A DNA stretch of 10,009 bases from SLJM01 sp964415785 (GTDB lineage: Bacteria; Myxococcota_A; Bradymonadia; Bradymonadales; Bradymonadaceae), in assembly GCA_964415785.1 (NCBI GenBank), contig CAYQBU010000146.1, forward strand, positions 1 through 10,009, given 5' to 3'. This document shows, piece by piece, positions 1 to 5,549 of the stretch (positions are counted from its first letter, which is position 1; the number at the start of each line of letters is the position of its first letter). The position numbers and the translations under genes were made by a program. The notes under the pieces were generated by a model. It was given only the letters and a program-made list of their open reading frames with translations, ran no database searches and was not told where the DNA came from.

Positions 1-54
1 TATTGGGGTCGGGCTGGTTATTGGGGTCGGGCTGGTTATTGGGGTCGGGCTGGT
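1..54. repeat. 18-bp tandem repeat, three exact units
   Basis: The unit TATTGGGGTCGGGCTGGT occurs three times without a mismatch (1-18, 19-36, 37-54) and may continue beyond the window. It is in frame in the minus-strand lipoprotein and encodes Asn-Asn-Gln-Pro-Asp-Pro. Perfect copies suggest recent slippage, so the linker length may differ between strains. Confidence 0.9.
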
Positions 55-190
55 TGTTCTCGTAAGGTTCCTGGTTGTTTTCGTCGGGCTGGTTCGATTC
101 ATCGACGGAATCGGATCCGCAACCGGCGACAACCAGCGAAGAGAGTACTATCCAGAAAATAAGGGCAATCAGGCGATATGGGCGATGCAT
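1..190 (-). CDS. Partial lipoprotein with NNQPDP repeat (N-terminus only)
   Basis: The minus strand reads open from ATG at 190-188 to the window edge, giving 63 residues; the rest lies outside. AAAGGA sits six bases before the ATG and supports this start. The N-terminus has basic residues (MHRPYR), a hydrophobic core and the lipobox VVAGC at residues 21-24 (Cys24), so the product should be exported by Sec, lipidated by Lgt and cut by signal peptidase II. The mature protein begins with an acidic, Asn/Gln/Pro-rich stretch that ends in three NNQPDP units, encoded by an exact 18-bp tandem repeat. Such a stretch is probably a flexible linker between the lipid anchor and a folded domain outside the window. 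The function cannot be told from this part. The next gene is divergent, so the two do not form an operon. Confidence 0.8.
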   Translation of the reverse strand, partial: MHRPYRLIALIFWIVLSSLVVAGCGSDSVDESNQPDENNQEPYENNQPDPNNQPDPNNQPDPN

Positions 191-447
191 GGACAGTCCT
201 TTGACGGCGCGTTGTGGCGAGTAGGATACCTGAAGAGCGGTGATATTTGAAAGGGTGGGGGCGGTTGGGTGATGGCGAGAAGGGCGGCGCGAAGCCGCCT
301 CAGACGGCCGCAAAAGAAATTGTGGCATTTTCGCCGAATGTAGTGCAGCGTCGCGTTTGAACATTGTACCCGAACACCGGCGATGGTACCTGTGGTGTAT
401 CGATAAGTAACATTCGAGCACCATTTTAGTATCTCTTACATTGGAGC
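191..447. other. Divergent intergenic region
   Basis: This 257-bp gap separates the divergent lipoprotein and beta-domain genes and must hold both promoters. I see no small gene in it. A hairpin, GGCGGC at 283-288 and GCCGCC at 294-299 around a 5-base loop, has no T-run on either side and is not a convincing terminator. A weak -10-like TAGTAT lies at 427-432, close to the start at 448, but has no clear -35 partner. Confidence 0.5.
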
Positions 448-1314
448 ATGATGTTGAAAAATACTCATATATTAGCAGGTGCTATTGCCGCCGTCTCCTT
501 CCTAGCGTTTGCCCCCACGGTGATGGCCGACGAGATGTTCGAGAGTTTTGAACTCGCCCCGGGGTTTATGCCTGACCCGGCCGAAGGGTCGGGCCTTGCC
601 GGTGGAAGCGTCGATGCCAACCCCCTGGGTCCGGAGTGCGTGGGCAATATTGATACTTCGGCCGATCACAACGTGACCCTGGAGGGTGGGTTTGATTATC
701 TGCGTTTTCGGGTCCACTCCGACGAAGACACGACGCTGGTCATCAAGGGCCCGAACGGCGAATACTATTGCAACGACGACTACGACGGCCTCGATCCCCA
801 GGTCGACGGCATGTTTCAGGCCGGTGATTACGAGGTCTACGTCGGTGCCTACGCCGATGGCAACCCCGCATATCGCATCGAGATCAGCGAGATTCGCACC
901 TCCCAGGAGTCGGCCGACGAGAGCAGCGAAGAGAGCAACGACGAGTCGTCCGCGGAATTTGAGTTGTCTCGCGGATTCACCCCCGACCCGATGGTGGGCA
1001 CAGGCCAGGCCGGTGGAAGCGTCGACGCCAGTGGTCTGAGCGACGATTGCGAGGGCTATATCGGTGAGTCGCCGAACCACACGGTGAAACTCGAAACTAG
1101 CTTTGAGTATCTTCGCTTTCAGGTGGAATCCGAGGCCGATACCACGTTGGTCCTTAAAAACCCGGACGGCCAATATTATTGCGACGATGGCAGTGATGGC
1201 ACGCCCACAATTGGCGATATGTTTATGATCGGCGATTACGAGGTCTATATTGGATCTCACGACGGTAGCAATCCCGACTATCGCCTCGGCATCTACCATC
1301 ATAGGCCACAGTAG
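448..1314 (+). CDS. Secreted protein with two PPC-like beta domains
   Basis: This 288-residue protein has a signal peptide with probable cleavage after VMA (residue 27). It then has two copies of a module of roughly 115 residues (about 30-150 and 170-285), joined by a Ser/Glu-rich linker (about 151-169). Each module starts with a Phe-Glu-Leu, Pro-Gly-Phe/Arg-Gly-Phe, Pro-Asp-Pro segment and GGSVDA, and has a strand YLRF, then DTTLV, then a Tyr-Tyr-Cys-acidic loop and GDYEVY. This is the pattern of bacterial pre-peptidase C-terminal-like beta-sandwich domains. Each module has two cysteines (64/108 and 201/245), which could form one disulfide. No catalytic domain is present, so a binding or structural role in the envelope or outside the cell is an inference. 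ATG codons at 448 and 451 are both possible: GGAG at 443-446 lies 1 and 4 bases away, and TTG at 454 is better spaced. The next gene is a paralogue. Confidence 0.85.
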   Translation: MMLKNTHILAGAIAAVSFLAFAPTVMADEMFESFELAPGFMPDPAEGSGLAGGSVDANPLGPECVGNIDTSADHNVTLEGGFDYLRFRVHSDEDTTLVIKGPNGEYYCNDDYDGLDPQVDGMFQAGDYEVYVGAYADGNPAYRIEISEIRTSQESADESSEESNDESSAEFELSRGFTPDPMVGTGQAGGSVDASGLSDDCEGYIGESPNHTVKLETSFEYLRFQVESEADTTLVLKNPDGQYYCDDGSDGTPTIGDMFMIGDYEVYIGSHDGSNPDYRLGIYHHRPQ

Positions 1315-1318
1315 TACT

Positions 1319-1380
1319 ACGCCTTGAGCACTCGTTGACGGTAGCCGGCTGCAACGTCGAGGGCCTGTCGGGCAAGGCGT
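1319..1380. other. Nested inverted repeats between the paralogues
   Basis: The outer arms ACGCCTTG (1319-1326) and CAAGGCGT (1373-1380) are perfect 8-bp complements. Inside them lie CGTTG (1333-1337) and CAACG (1352-1356), and a perfect palindrome AGCCGGCT (1343-1350). The structure starts five bases after the stop of the upstream gene and ends 40 bases before the next start. It could be a terminator for the first gene or a folded leader for the second, but there is no clear U-run. TATAAA at 1381-1386 directly follows and could be a -10 box, though no -35 at normal spacing is visible. Confidence 0.4.
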
Positions 1381-1420
1381 TATAAAACTTGAGGGCCGTT
1401 GAAGATCTTTTTGCCGGAGG

Positions 1421-2458
1421 ATGATCTTGAAAACCAAACAGGTAGAGGTGCTGTCCTTCGAAAAAACGCAAGCACTCTCGCCGGTGCTGAACGGCGATGG
1501 CTGTATTGCGACTCCTCGACGATGCTACGGCATCGCCTCGTCTGCGCGCCCTGCGCTCACCGCTCAGTCCTCGCCGGGAGTGCCCACCCAATTCCGGCGG
1601 GCAGCACTAGCAAGTGCTGTGGCCGCCGTGTTCCTCTTGGCCTTTATCCCGACGGCGATGGCCGGCGGAATGTTCGGGAGTTTTGAGCTCGCCCCCGGGT
1701 TTTTGCCCGATCCGGCGGAAGGGGCAGGCCTGGCCGGTGGAAGCGTCGATGCCAATCCCCTGGGTCCAGAATGTGCGGGTAATATCGATACTTCCGCGGA
1801 TCACCACGTGAGATTGGCGGATGATTTTGATTATCTTCGATTTCGGGTTTATTCCGACGAGGATACGACATTGGTCATCAGGGGCCCGAAGGGCGAATAT
1901 TATTGCAATGAGGACTACGACGACCAGGATCCCCAGGTCGCCGGTCGTTTTGAGGCCGGTAATTACGAGGTCTTTGTGGGGTCCTACGGCGGTGACAATC
2001 CCCCATATCGCATCGAAATTAGCGAGTTCAGTACCTCTACCCCCGTGGGGCCGGCCAATGTGGAGAATGGCACCGGAACCTCTCGTGGTATGTTCGAGAG
2101 TTTTGAGCTCGTCCCGGGGTTTTGGCCCGATCCGACGGAAGGGTCAGGCCTGGCCGGTGGGAGCGTCGACGCTAACCCCCTGGGGTCAGAATGTGCGGGC
2201 AATATCGATGATATAGCGGATCACCACGTGAGATTGGCGGATGATTTTGATTATCTTCGATTTCGGGTTTATTCCGACGAGGATACGACATTGGTCATCA
2301 GGGGCCCGAAGGGCGAATATTATTGCAATGAGGACTACGACGGCCAGGATCCCCAGGTCGATGGTCGTTTTGAGGCCGGTGATTACGAGGTGTTTGTGGG
2401 TACTTACGGCGATGAATATCCCGAATATCGAATCGAGATCAGTGAAATTCCGGATTGA
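1421..2458 (+). CDS. Paralogous PPC-like protein, signal peptide split by a repeat element
   Basis: The product as read is 345 residues. Residues 1-9 match the n-region of the upstream paralogue, residues 10-62 come from an inserted palindromic element, and residues 63-81 resume the hydrophobic signal core ending in TAMA. Two beta modules follow (about 82-203 and 222-345), with cysteines at 118/162 and 258/302 and a repeat period of exactly 140 residues. The family is that of the preceding gene, and no enzyme motif is seen. GGAGG (1416-1420) abuts the ATG at 1421; the in-frame TTG at 1427 has better spacing. With either start the signal core is buried about 60 residues in. An internal GTG at 1580 (residue 54) would give a normal signal peptide beginning PTQFRRAALASA, with only a weak GGGAG overlapping it. 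Whether the protein is still exported, and from which start, is open. Confidence 0.75.
   Translation: MILKTKQVEVLSFEKTQALSPVLNGDGCIATPRRCYGIASSARPALTAQSSPGVPTQFRRAALASAVAAVFLLAFIPTAMAGGMFGSFELAPGFLPDPAEGAGLAGGSVDANPLGPECAGNIDTSADHHVRLADDFDYLRFRVYSDEDTTLVIRGPKGEYYCNEDYDDQDPQVAGRFEAGNYEVFVGSYGGDNPPYRIEISEFSTSTPVGPANVENGTGTSRGMFESFELVPGFWPDPTEGSGLAGGSVDANPLGSECAGNIDDIADHHVRLADDFDYLRFRVYSDEDTTLVIRGPKGEYYCNEDYDGQDPQVDGRFEAGDYEVFVGTYGDEYPEYRIEISEIPD
1448..1607. repeat. MITE-like palindromic element, copy A, inside a CDS
   Basis: This 160-bp segment matches 4708-4867 without gaps at about 89% identity (17-18 differences by eye). Its ends GTGCTGTCC (1448-1456) and GGGCAGCAC (1599-1607) are inverted repeats with one mismatch. 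The centre has the arms CGATGC and GCATCG around the same axis (1527.5). It lies in frame in the signal-peptide region of the gene at 1421-2458. Right of it is TA (1608-1609); left of it is AG, so a TA target duplication is not intact here, though TAG occurs at 1443-1445 and 1608-1610. No transposase lies in the window, so any movement would depend on an enzyme elsewhere. Confidence 0.8.
1796..2342 (+). repeat. Exact 127-bp direct repeat (1796-1922 and 2216-2342)
   Basis: Bases 1796-1922 and 2216-2342 are identical, including all third codon positions, at a spacing of 420 bp (140 codons). The flanking parts of the same two domains differ at many sites. The tract encodes the core of the beta module, from the Ala-Asp-His-His segment to the Tyr-Tyr-Cys acidic loop. 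It marks recent duplication or gene conversion between the two modules. Confidence 0.95.
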
Positions 2459-2473
2459 AGCAGCTCGAGATCG

Positions 2474-2500
2474 CTGGCCCGCTAAGGTGACGTGGGCCGG
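2474..2500. terminator. Possible bidirectional terminator hairpin
   Basis: CTGGCCCGC (2474-2482) and GTGGGCCGG (2492-2500) can form a nine-pair stem with two G-U pairs and a nine-base loop. It sits between the stop codons of two convergent genes, where a shared terminator is expected. No T-run follows on either strand, so the call rests on position and stem only. Confidence 0.4.
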
Positions 2501-2522
2501 TGGAGACTCAAGGCGTGATCGC

Positions 2523-4592
2523 TCAATCCAGCAATAATTCGTCCATGCTGCGCACCACCTCGCCCTGCATGAGCGTCCAGTCGCGGAGCAGCTCGGTCAT
2601 CTTCTGGGCGGTCTCGGGCTCGTCGTCGAAGAGGTCGCGCTGCTCGCGGGGGTCGTCGGCGATATTGTAGAGCCAGGCGCGCTGGAGGAGGCGGTCGTAG
2701 ATGAGTTTGTGGTCGCCGTATTGAATCCCAATCTTAGGGGAGTAGCGCTGGCCGTCGGTGCTGATGCGGTGAAACTCTCGGCGCAACTGGCGCACGTCGT
2801 CGCCCTGCTGGGCGGAGGCCACGAATTCGAAGAAGGGGCCGCCGCGGATGCTGAAGGCCTCGGTGACCAGGGGGCGCGTGGGGCGCTCGTCGAGGAGGTG
2901 ATAGATGGAGTTGCCCTGGGGCATCATGGCCTGTGGTAGGGCAAGGCCTAAGTAGTCGTAGAGGGTGGGCATGACGTCGAGTTGCATGGGGATCGCCACT
3001 TCCTCTCGGTGGTCGGCGGGGAGTTGGGGGCCGGAGACATACATCGGGATGTCGGTGATCACGTTGTGGACGTGGACGTGGTGGCCCCAGTAGGGCTCGC
3101 CCATGATCTCTTCGCCCATGGCCTGGCCGTGGTCGGCGACCAGCACCACCAGGGTGTCGTCGGCGAAGGGCTGGTCGTAGAACCAGTCCATGAATCGGCC
3201 CAGGTGGTCGTCGGTGTAGGCGATCTCGGAGCGGTAGGCCCGGTGGTCGTCGTGGAGGTCGGGGTCGACGTCGTCGATCCAGGGCTCCTGTTCCTCGTAG
3301 GGATGGTGGGGCTCATAGAGGTGGATCCAGCCAAAGAAGCGCTCGCTGTCGTCGACGTCGGCAATCTCGTCGCGCAGAAACTCCAGGCCGTCGGCGCCGG
3401 TTTCATGGGCGTTGACCGGGTGGTCTCGGGGCAAAAAGAAGTCCGTGATCGCCGTGTGTTCAAACCAACTGATGTCGGGGCGCGACAAGAAGAGATGGTC
3501 GAATTCGTCGACCAGGGGATCGAAGAGGCGATCCTCGCTCCAGTAGGGGGTCTGGGCGACCACCGAGGGGGGTTGGGCGGTGAACATGGCGCCGTAGGCC
3601 AGCGGCGTGGCCGGATAATTGGCGATGGACTCCGGGAAGTGGACGCCCTGGTCCTTCCATCCATCGAAGTGGCGGGCCAGATGGGGGTCGTCCCAGTAGT
3701 CGGCGCGCATGGCCTCAAGGACGATGAAAAGGACGTGTTCGCCGCGGCGCTCGCCGGCCTCGAAGCGCTGGGGTTCGTGGAAATGCTCGTCGTAGATGGC
3801 GCGGGCCACCTCGGGGTCGGCCTCGCCGACCTCAAAGAGGGGCTCTGGCTGGACCTGGAGTAGCCCGCCAAGGGGCAGGCCCTGGGCCATGGAGGCCGGA
3901 ATGTGGGAGAAGCGCTGGGTATGGGTGCGGGCCCGCTCCTGGTCGGTGGCCACATACAGGGTGGCCATGGAGGCCATGAGCGCCACGACGACGGCCAGAC
4001 GGCGAGGCCAGGGGCGCTTCCAAAGCGGGGCCAAAAGTCCCACGAAGAGGGCGGCATAAAAGGCGGCCAGGTGGCCGTGGAAGGGCTGGTATTCCGTGAG
4101 CACCAGGGCGTTGAATACCCCACAGCCGATGATCCCCATCGCCGTCAGGCCCCGTCGAAGCCAGATATTGAAGCGCCGAACCAGGATAAGCCAGGTGGCC
4201 GTCGCGAAAATAGCTGGGAAGGCGAGGCCAAAGCCGATCTGAATCCACAGGTAGTGGGGATGGGCGCTGATGCCGTCGCCACCCATGAGGGTGCGCTGCA
4301 TCGAAAAGCCCAGCAGGGCGGCGGCGCCAATGAGGATCGGCCTGGGGTCACTAAACCAGCGCTCCAGTGCCTTGAATAGGCCCACCGCCGGCAGGGCGTG
4401 GAGAAGCCACAGCCCCATGGTCATGGCCGCCATCGACGCCAGATAAAAGGGGGCGTCCAGGTGCACGTTCTGGTGCAGGCCCGTGGCCAGGGTCCAGATG
4501 GTCTCCACGACGATCAGGAATAGGCCGCCAAAGAGCAGGCCCGTCAAAAGGGAGCGCATGGAGAGAAATGAGGAAGTGCTTGGTTGGTTCAT
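2523..4592 (-). CDS. Membrane-anchored sulfatase/alkaline-phosphatase superfamily enzyme
   Basis: The 689-residue protein has about seven hydrophobic segments in residues 13-220, then a periplasmic sulfatase-type domain from about 285. Visible motifs are VLFIVLEAMRAD (287-298, Glu293 at the usual metal-ligand place), NYPATPLAYGAMFT (325-338), HLYEPHHPY (424-432), VLVADHG (483-489, metal-binding Asp-His), HHVHVH (504-509) and a C-terminal HKLIYD...LYNIADDP segment typical of sulfatases. The nucleophile region lacks Cys/Ser-x-Pro-x-Arg; Thr329 is the likely nucleophile, as in phosphotransferase members such as LtaS and EptA. The layout with membrane helices in front also recalls LtaS, EptA and PbgA/YejM. 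It may therefore transfer or remove a phospho- or sulfo-group on an envelope glycan or lipid, but the substrate cannot be read from the sequence. No strong Shine-Dalgarno precedes the ATG, and Met12 is an alternative start. It stands alone, convergent with the genes on its left. Confidence 0.85.
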   Translation of the reverse strand: MNQPSTSSFLSMRSLLTGLLFGGLFLIVVETIWTLATGLHQNVHLDAPFYLASMAAMTMGLWLLHALPAVGLFKALERWFSDPRPILIGAAALLGFSMQRTLMGGDGISAHPHYLWIQIGFGLAFPAIFATATWLILVRRFNIWLRRGLTAMGIIGCGVFNALVLTEYQPFHGHLAAFYAALFVGLLAPLWKRPWPRRLAVVVALMASMATLYVATDQERARTHTQRFSHIPASMAQGLPLGGLLQVQPEPLFEVGEADPEVARAIYDEHFHEPQRFEAGERRGEHVLFIVLEAMRADYWDDPHLARHFDGWKDQGVHFPESIANYPATPLAYGAMFTAQPPSVVAQTPYWSEDRLFDPLVDEFDHLFLSRPDISWFEHTAITDFFLPRDHPVNAHETGADGLEFLRDEIADVDDSERFFGWIHLYEPHHPYEEQEPWIDDVDPDLHDDHRAYRSEIAYTDDHLGRFMDWFYDQPFADDTLVVLVADHGQAMGEEIMGEPYWGHHVHVHNVITDIPMYVSGPQLPADHREEVAIPMQLDVMPTLYDYLGLALPQAMMPQGNSIYHLLDERPTRPLVTEAFSIRGGPFFEFVASAQQGDDVRQLRREFHRISTDGQRYSPKIGIQYGDHKLIYDRLLQRAWLYNIADDPREQRDLFDDEPETAQKMTELLRDWTLMQGEVVRSMDELLLD

Positions 4593-4944
4593 CGTATGGA
4601 TTTGCCGAGGGGAAGTCAGTAGCGCCGGGCAAGGGATACCGAAAAGGGGGTGGGGGCTTCAATAGGGATGATATAGATGCGGAGAAATCCCAGAGCCAGG
4701 GGGGCTATTGCTGCCCTTCGAAAATACGCAAGCACTCTCGCCGGTGCTGAACGCCGATGGCTGTGTTGCGACTCCTCGACGATGCCACGGCATCGCCTCG
4801 TCATCGCGCCTTGCCCTCGTCGCCCAGTCCTCGCCGAGACTGCCCACTTACTTCCGGCGGGCAGCACTATTCATCGAGGCGGGGGTTGTGTTAAAAAGAG
4901 TTGTCACGCGATAAAATAGACTTTTGGTGGGAGCGTTGCGAATC
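4593..4944. other. Divergent intergenic region carrying a repeat element
   Basis: This 352-bp gap lies between the sulfatase start and the small membrane protein. About half of it is the palindromic element at 4708-4867. The right end turns A/T-rich and holds TAAAAT (4912-4917), a good -10-like match, with TTGTGT (4886-4891) 20 bases before it as a weak -35. I see no other gene; open frames within the element also appear in copy A and are by-products of the repeat. Confidence 0.5.
4708..4867. repeat. MITE-like palindromic element, copy B, intergenic, TA-flanked
   Basis: The 160-bp copy runs from TTGCTGCCC (4708-4716) to GGGCAGCAC (4859-4867), inverted ends with one mismatch. The centre is CGATGCC (4780-4786), AC, GGCATCG (4789-4795). 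Ends and centre share the exact axis 4787.5, and TCTCG (4736-4740) pairs with CGAGA (4835-4839) on the same axis, so the whole element is an imperfect palindrome able to fold into a long hairpin. TA flanks both sides (4706-4707 and 4868-4869), as for target duplications of IS630/Tc1/mariner-type elements. The family assignment is an inference, since no transposase is present. Confidence 0.85.
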
Positions 4945-5433
4945 ATGTTAACTCTGCTCAATGGCATCGCGAGGAATTATTCGGGAGAGGGCAAAAGCGT
5001 CATTCTCTGGGTCATTTGGACTGTCGTTCTGGCGTTGGTGGTGATCTATCCGGTGGCGCTGGCGCAGCTTGTTCCAGAGCCGGTGGCCGACGATGAAATG
5101 ATGGAGAATTTACTCACCATACTGTTGGTCGCTGGAGGAATGGGTGTCATGGGGCTCGGCTTGGCCTACGGGTCTTGGAGAGCCTATGAGTTCATGCCCG
5201 GTATAGGCGCAGAGAAGCTGGGGCAGGAGCCCGTGGTTCAGGTGCTGACCATGAAAGTCCTGGCCTGGTTCTTTATCCACTTCGCGCTCTGTGCCGGTGT
5301 TTTTGTCTACATAGCGACCAATGAGTTGGTGCATTATTTGGTCTATGCCGTGCCCTTTGCGGTGGCGATGCTGGTGATGCGTCCCGATATGGAGACCTGG
5401 GTGCGCCAGGTCGAGGAACGCAGCAAGCGATAA
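4945..5433 (+). CDS. Small four-helix membrane protein, unknown function
   Basis: From ATG 4945 the protein has 162 residues. Four hydrophobic stretches stand out at about 18-41, 54-77, 103-124 and 128-145, with an acidic loop (PEPVADDE, 44-51) after the first helix and a charged C-terminus ending EERSKR. I recognise no family motif, signal peptide or catalytic residue. GGGAG at 4929-4933 lies 11 bases before the ATG; the frame is also open from TTG 4924 and TTG 4936, so the start is not certain. It is 116 bases ahead of the MbnP-type gene, with a hairpin between them, so shared transcription is doubtful. The coding pattern and helix layout make a real gene likely. Confidence 0.65.
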   Translation: MLTLLNGIARNYSGEGKSVILWVIWTVVLALVVIYPVALAQLVPEPVADDEMMENLLTILLVAGGMGVMGLGLAYGSWRAYEFMPGIGAEKLGQEPVVQVLTMKVLAWFFIHFALCAGVFVYIATNELVHYLVYAVPFAVAMLVMRPDMETWVRQVEERSKR

Positions 5434-5435
5434 CC

Positions 5436-5460
5436 CGGTCGGCCGTTGGGGGGCCGATCG
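5436..5460 (+). terminator. Possible terminator hairpin
   Basis: CGGTCGGCC (5436-5444) pairs with GGCCGATCG (5452-5460), nine pairs including one G-T, around a seven-base loop. It begins two bases after the stop codon of the membrane protein gene. The sequence after it is G-rich without a T-run, so it may be an imperfect terminator or an RNA 3' end structure. Confidence 0.45.
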
Positions 5461-5502
5461 TGGGGTGGCCATTGCACACTTGGGGTTTAGGTTTTCCTGT
5501 CC

Positions 5503-5529
5503 ATTGGCGCCAATTAGCGATGGGATAAT
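5503..5529 (+). promoter_or_regulatory. Candidate promoter/operator of the MbnP-MbnH operon
   Basis: ATTGGCGCCAAT (5503-5514) is a perfect 12-bp palindrome. Nine bases later is GATAAT (5524-5529), five of six matches to the -10 consensus, 20 bases before the ATG at 5550. The palindrome would overlap a -35 (TTGGCG at 5504-5509, but only 14 bases from the -10), which suits a repressor or activator site. The regulator is unknown, and a copper link is only an inference from the genes it precedes. Confidence 0.4.
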
Positions 5530-5549
5530 CAGGGTTTGAGGGGGGGGAT

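Noticed and set aside
1..54. 18-bp repeats as a CRISPR array or origin iterons
   Set aside because: There are no spacers, and the repeat is in frame inside a lipoprotein gene.
283..299. GC hairpin as an intrinsic terminator
   Set aside because: It has no T-run on either strand and lies between divergent genes where no transcript should end.
502..1437. 311-residue open frame on the minus strand opposite the first beta-domain gene
   Set aside because: It lies opposite a gene with a clean signal peptide and repeated domains, has no domain logic of its own, and comes from the codon bias of the real frame.
2982..3863. 293-residue plus-strand open frame opposite the sulfatase
   Set aside because: It is very rich in Val and Gly, as expected of an antisense shadow, and the minus-strand frame has clear sulfatase motifs.
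4677..4919. Small plus-strand open frames across the repeat at 4708-4867
   Set aside because: A matching frame exists in copy A (about 1399-1686) out of phase with the real gene there, so these are by-products of the repeat and not a conserved small protein.
5434..5549. A methanobactin precursor peptide near the MbnP/MbnH pair
   Set aside because: I looked in the gaps on both sides of the pair and saw no small frame with a leader and Cys-containing core, nor any biosynthesis gene.
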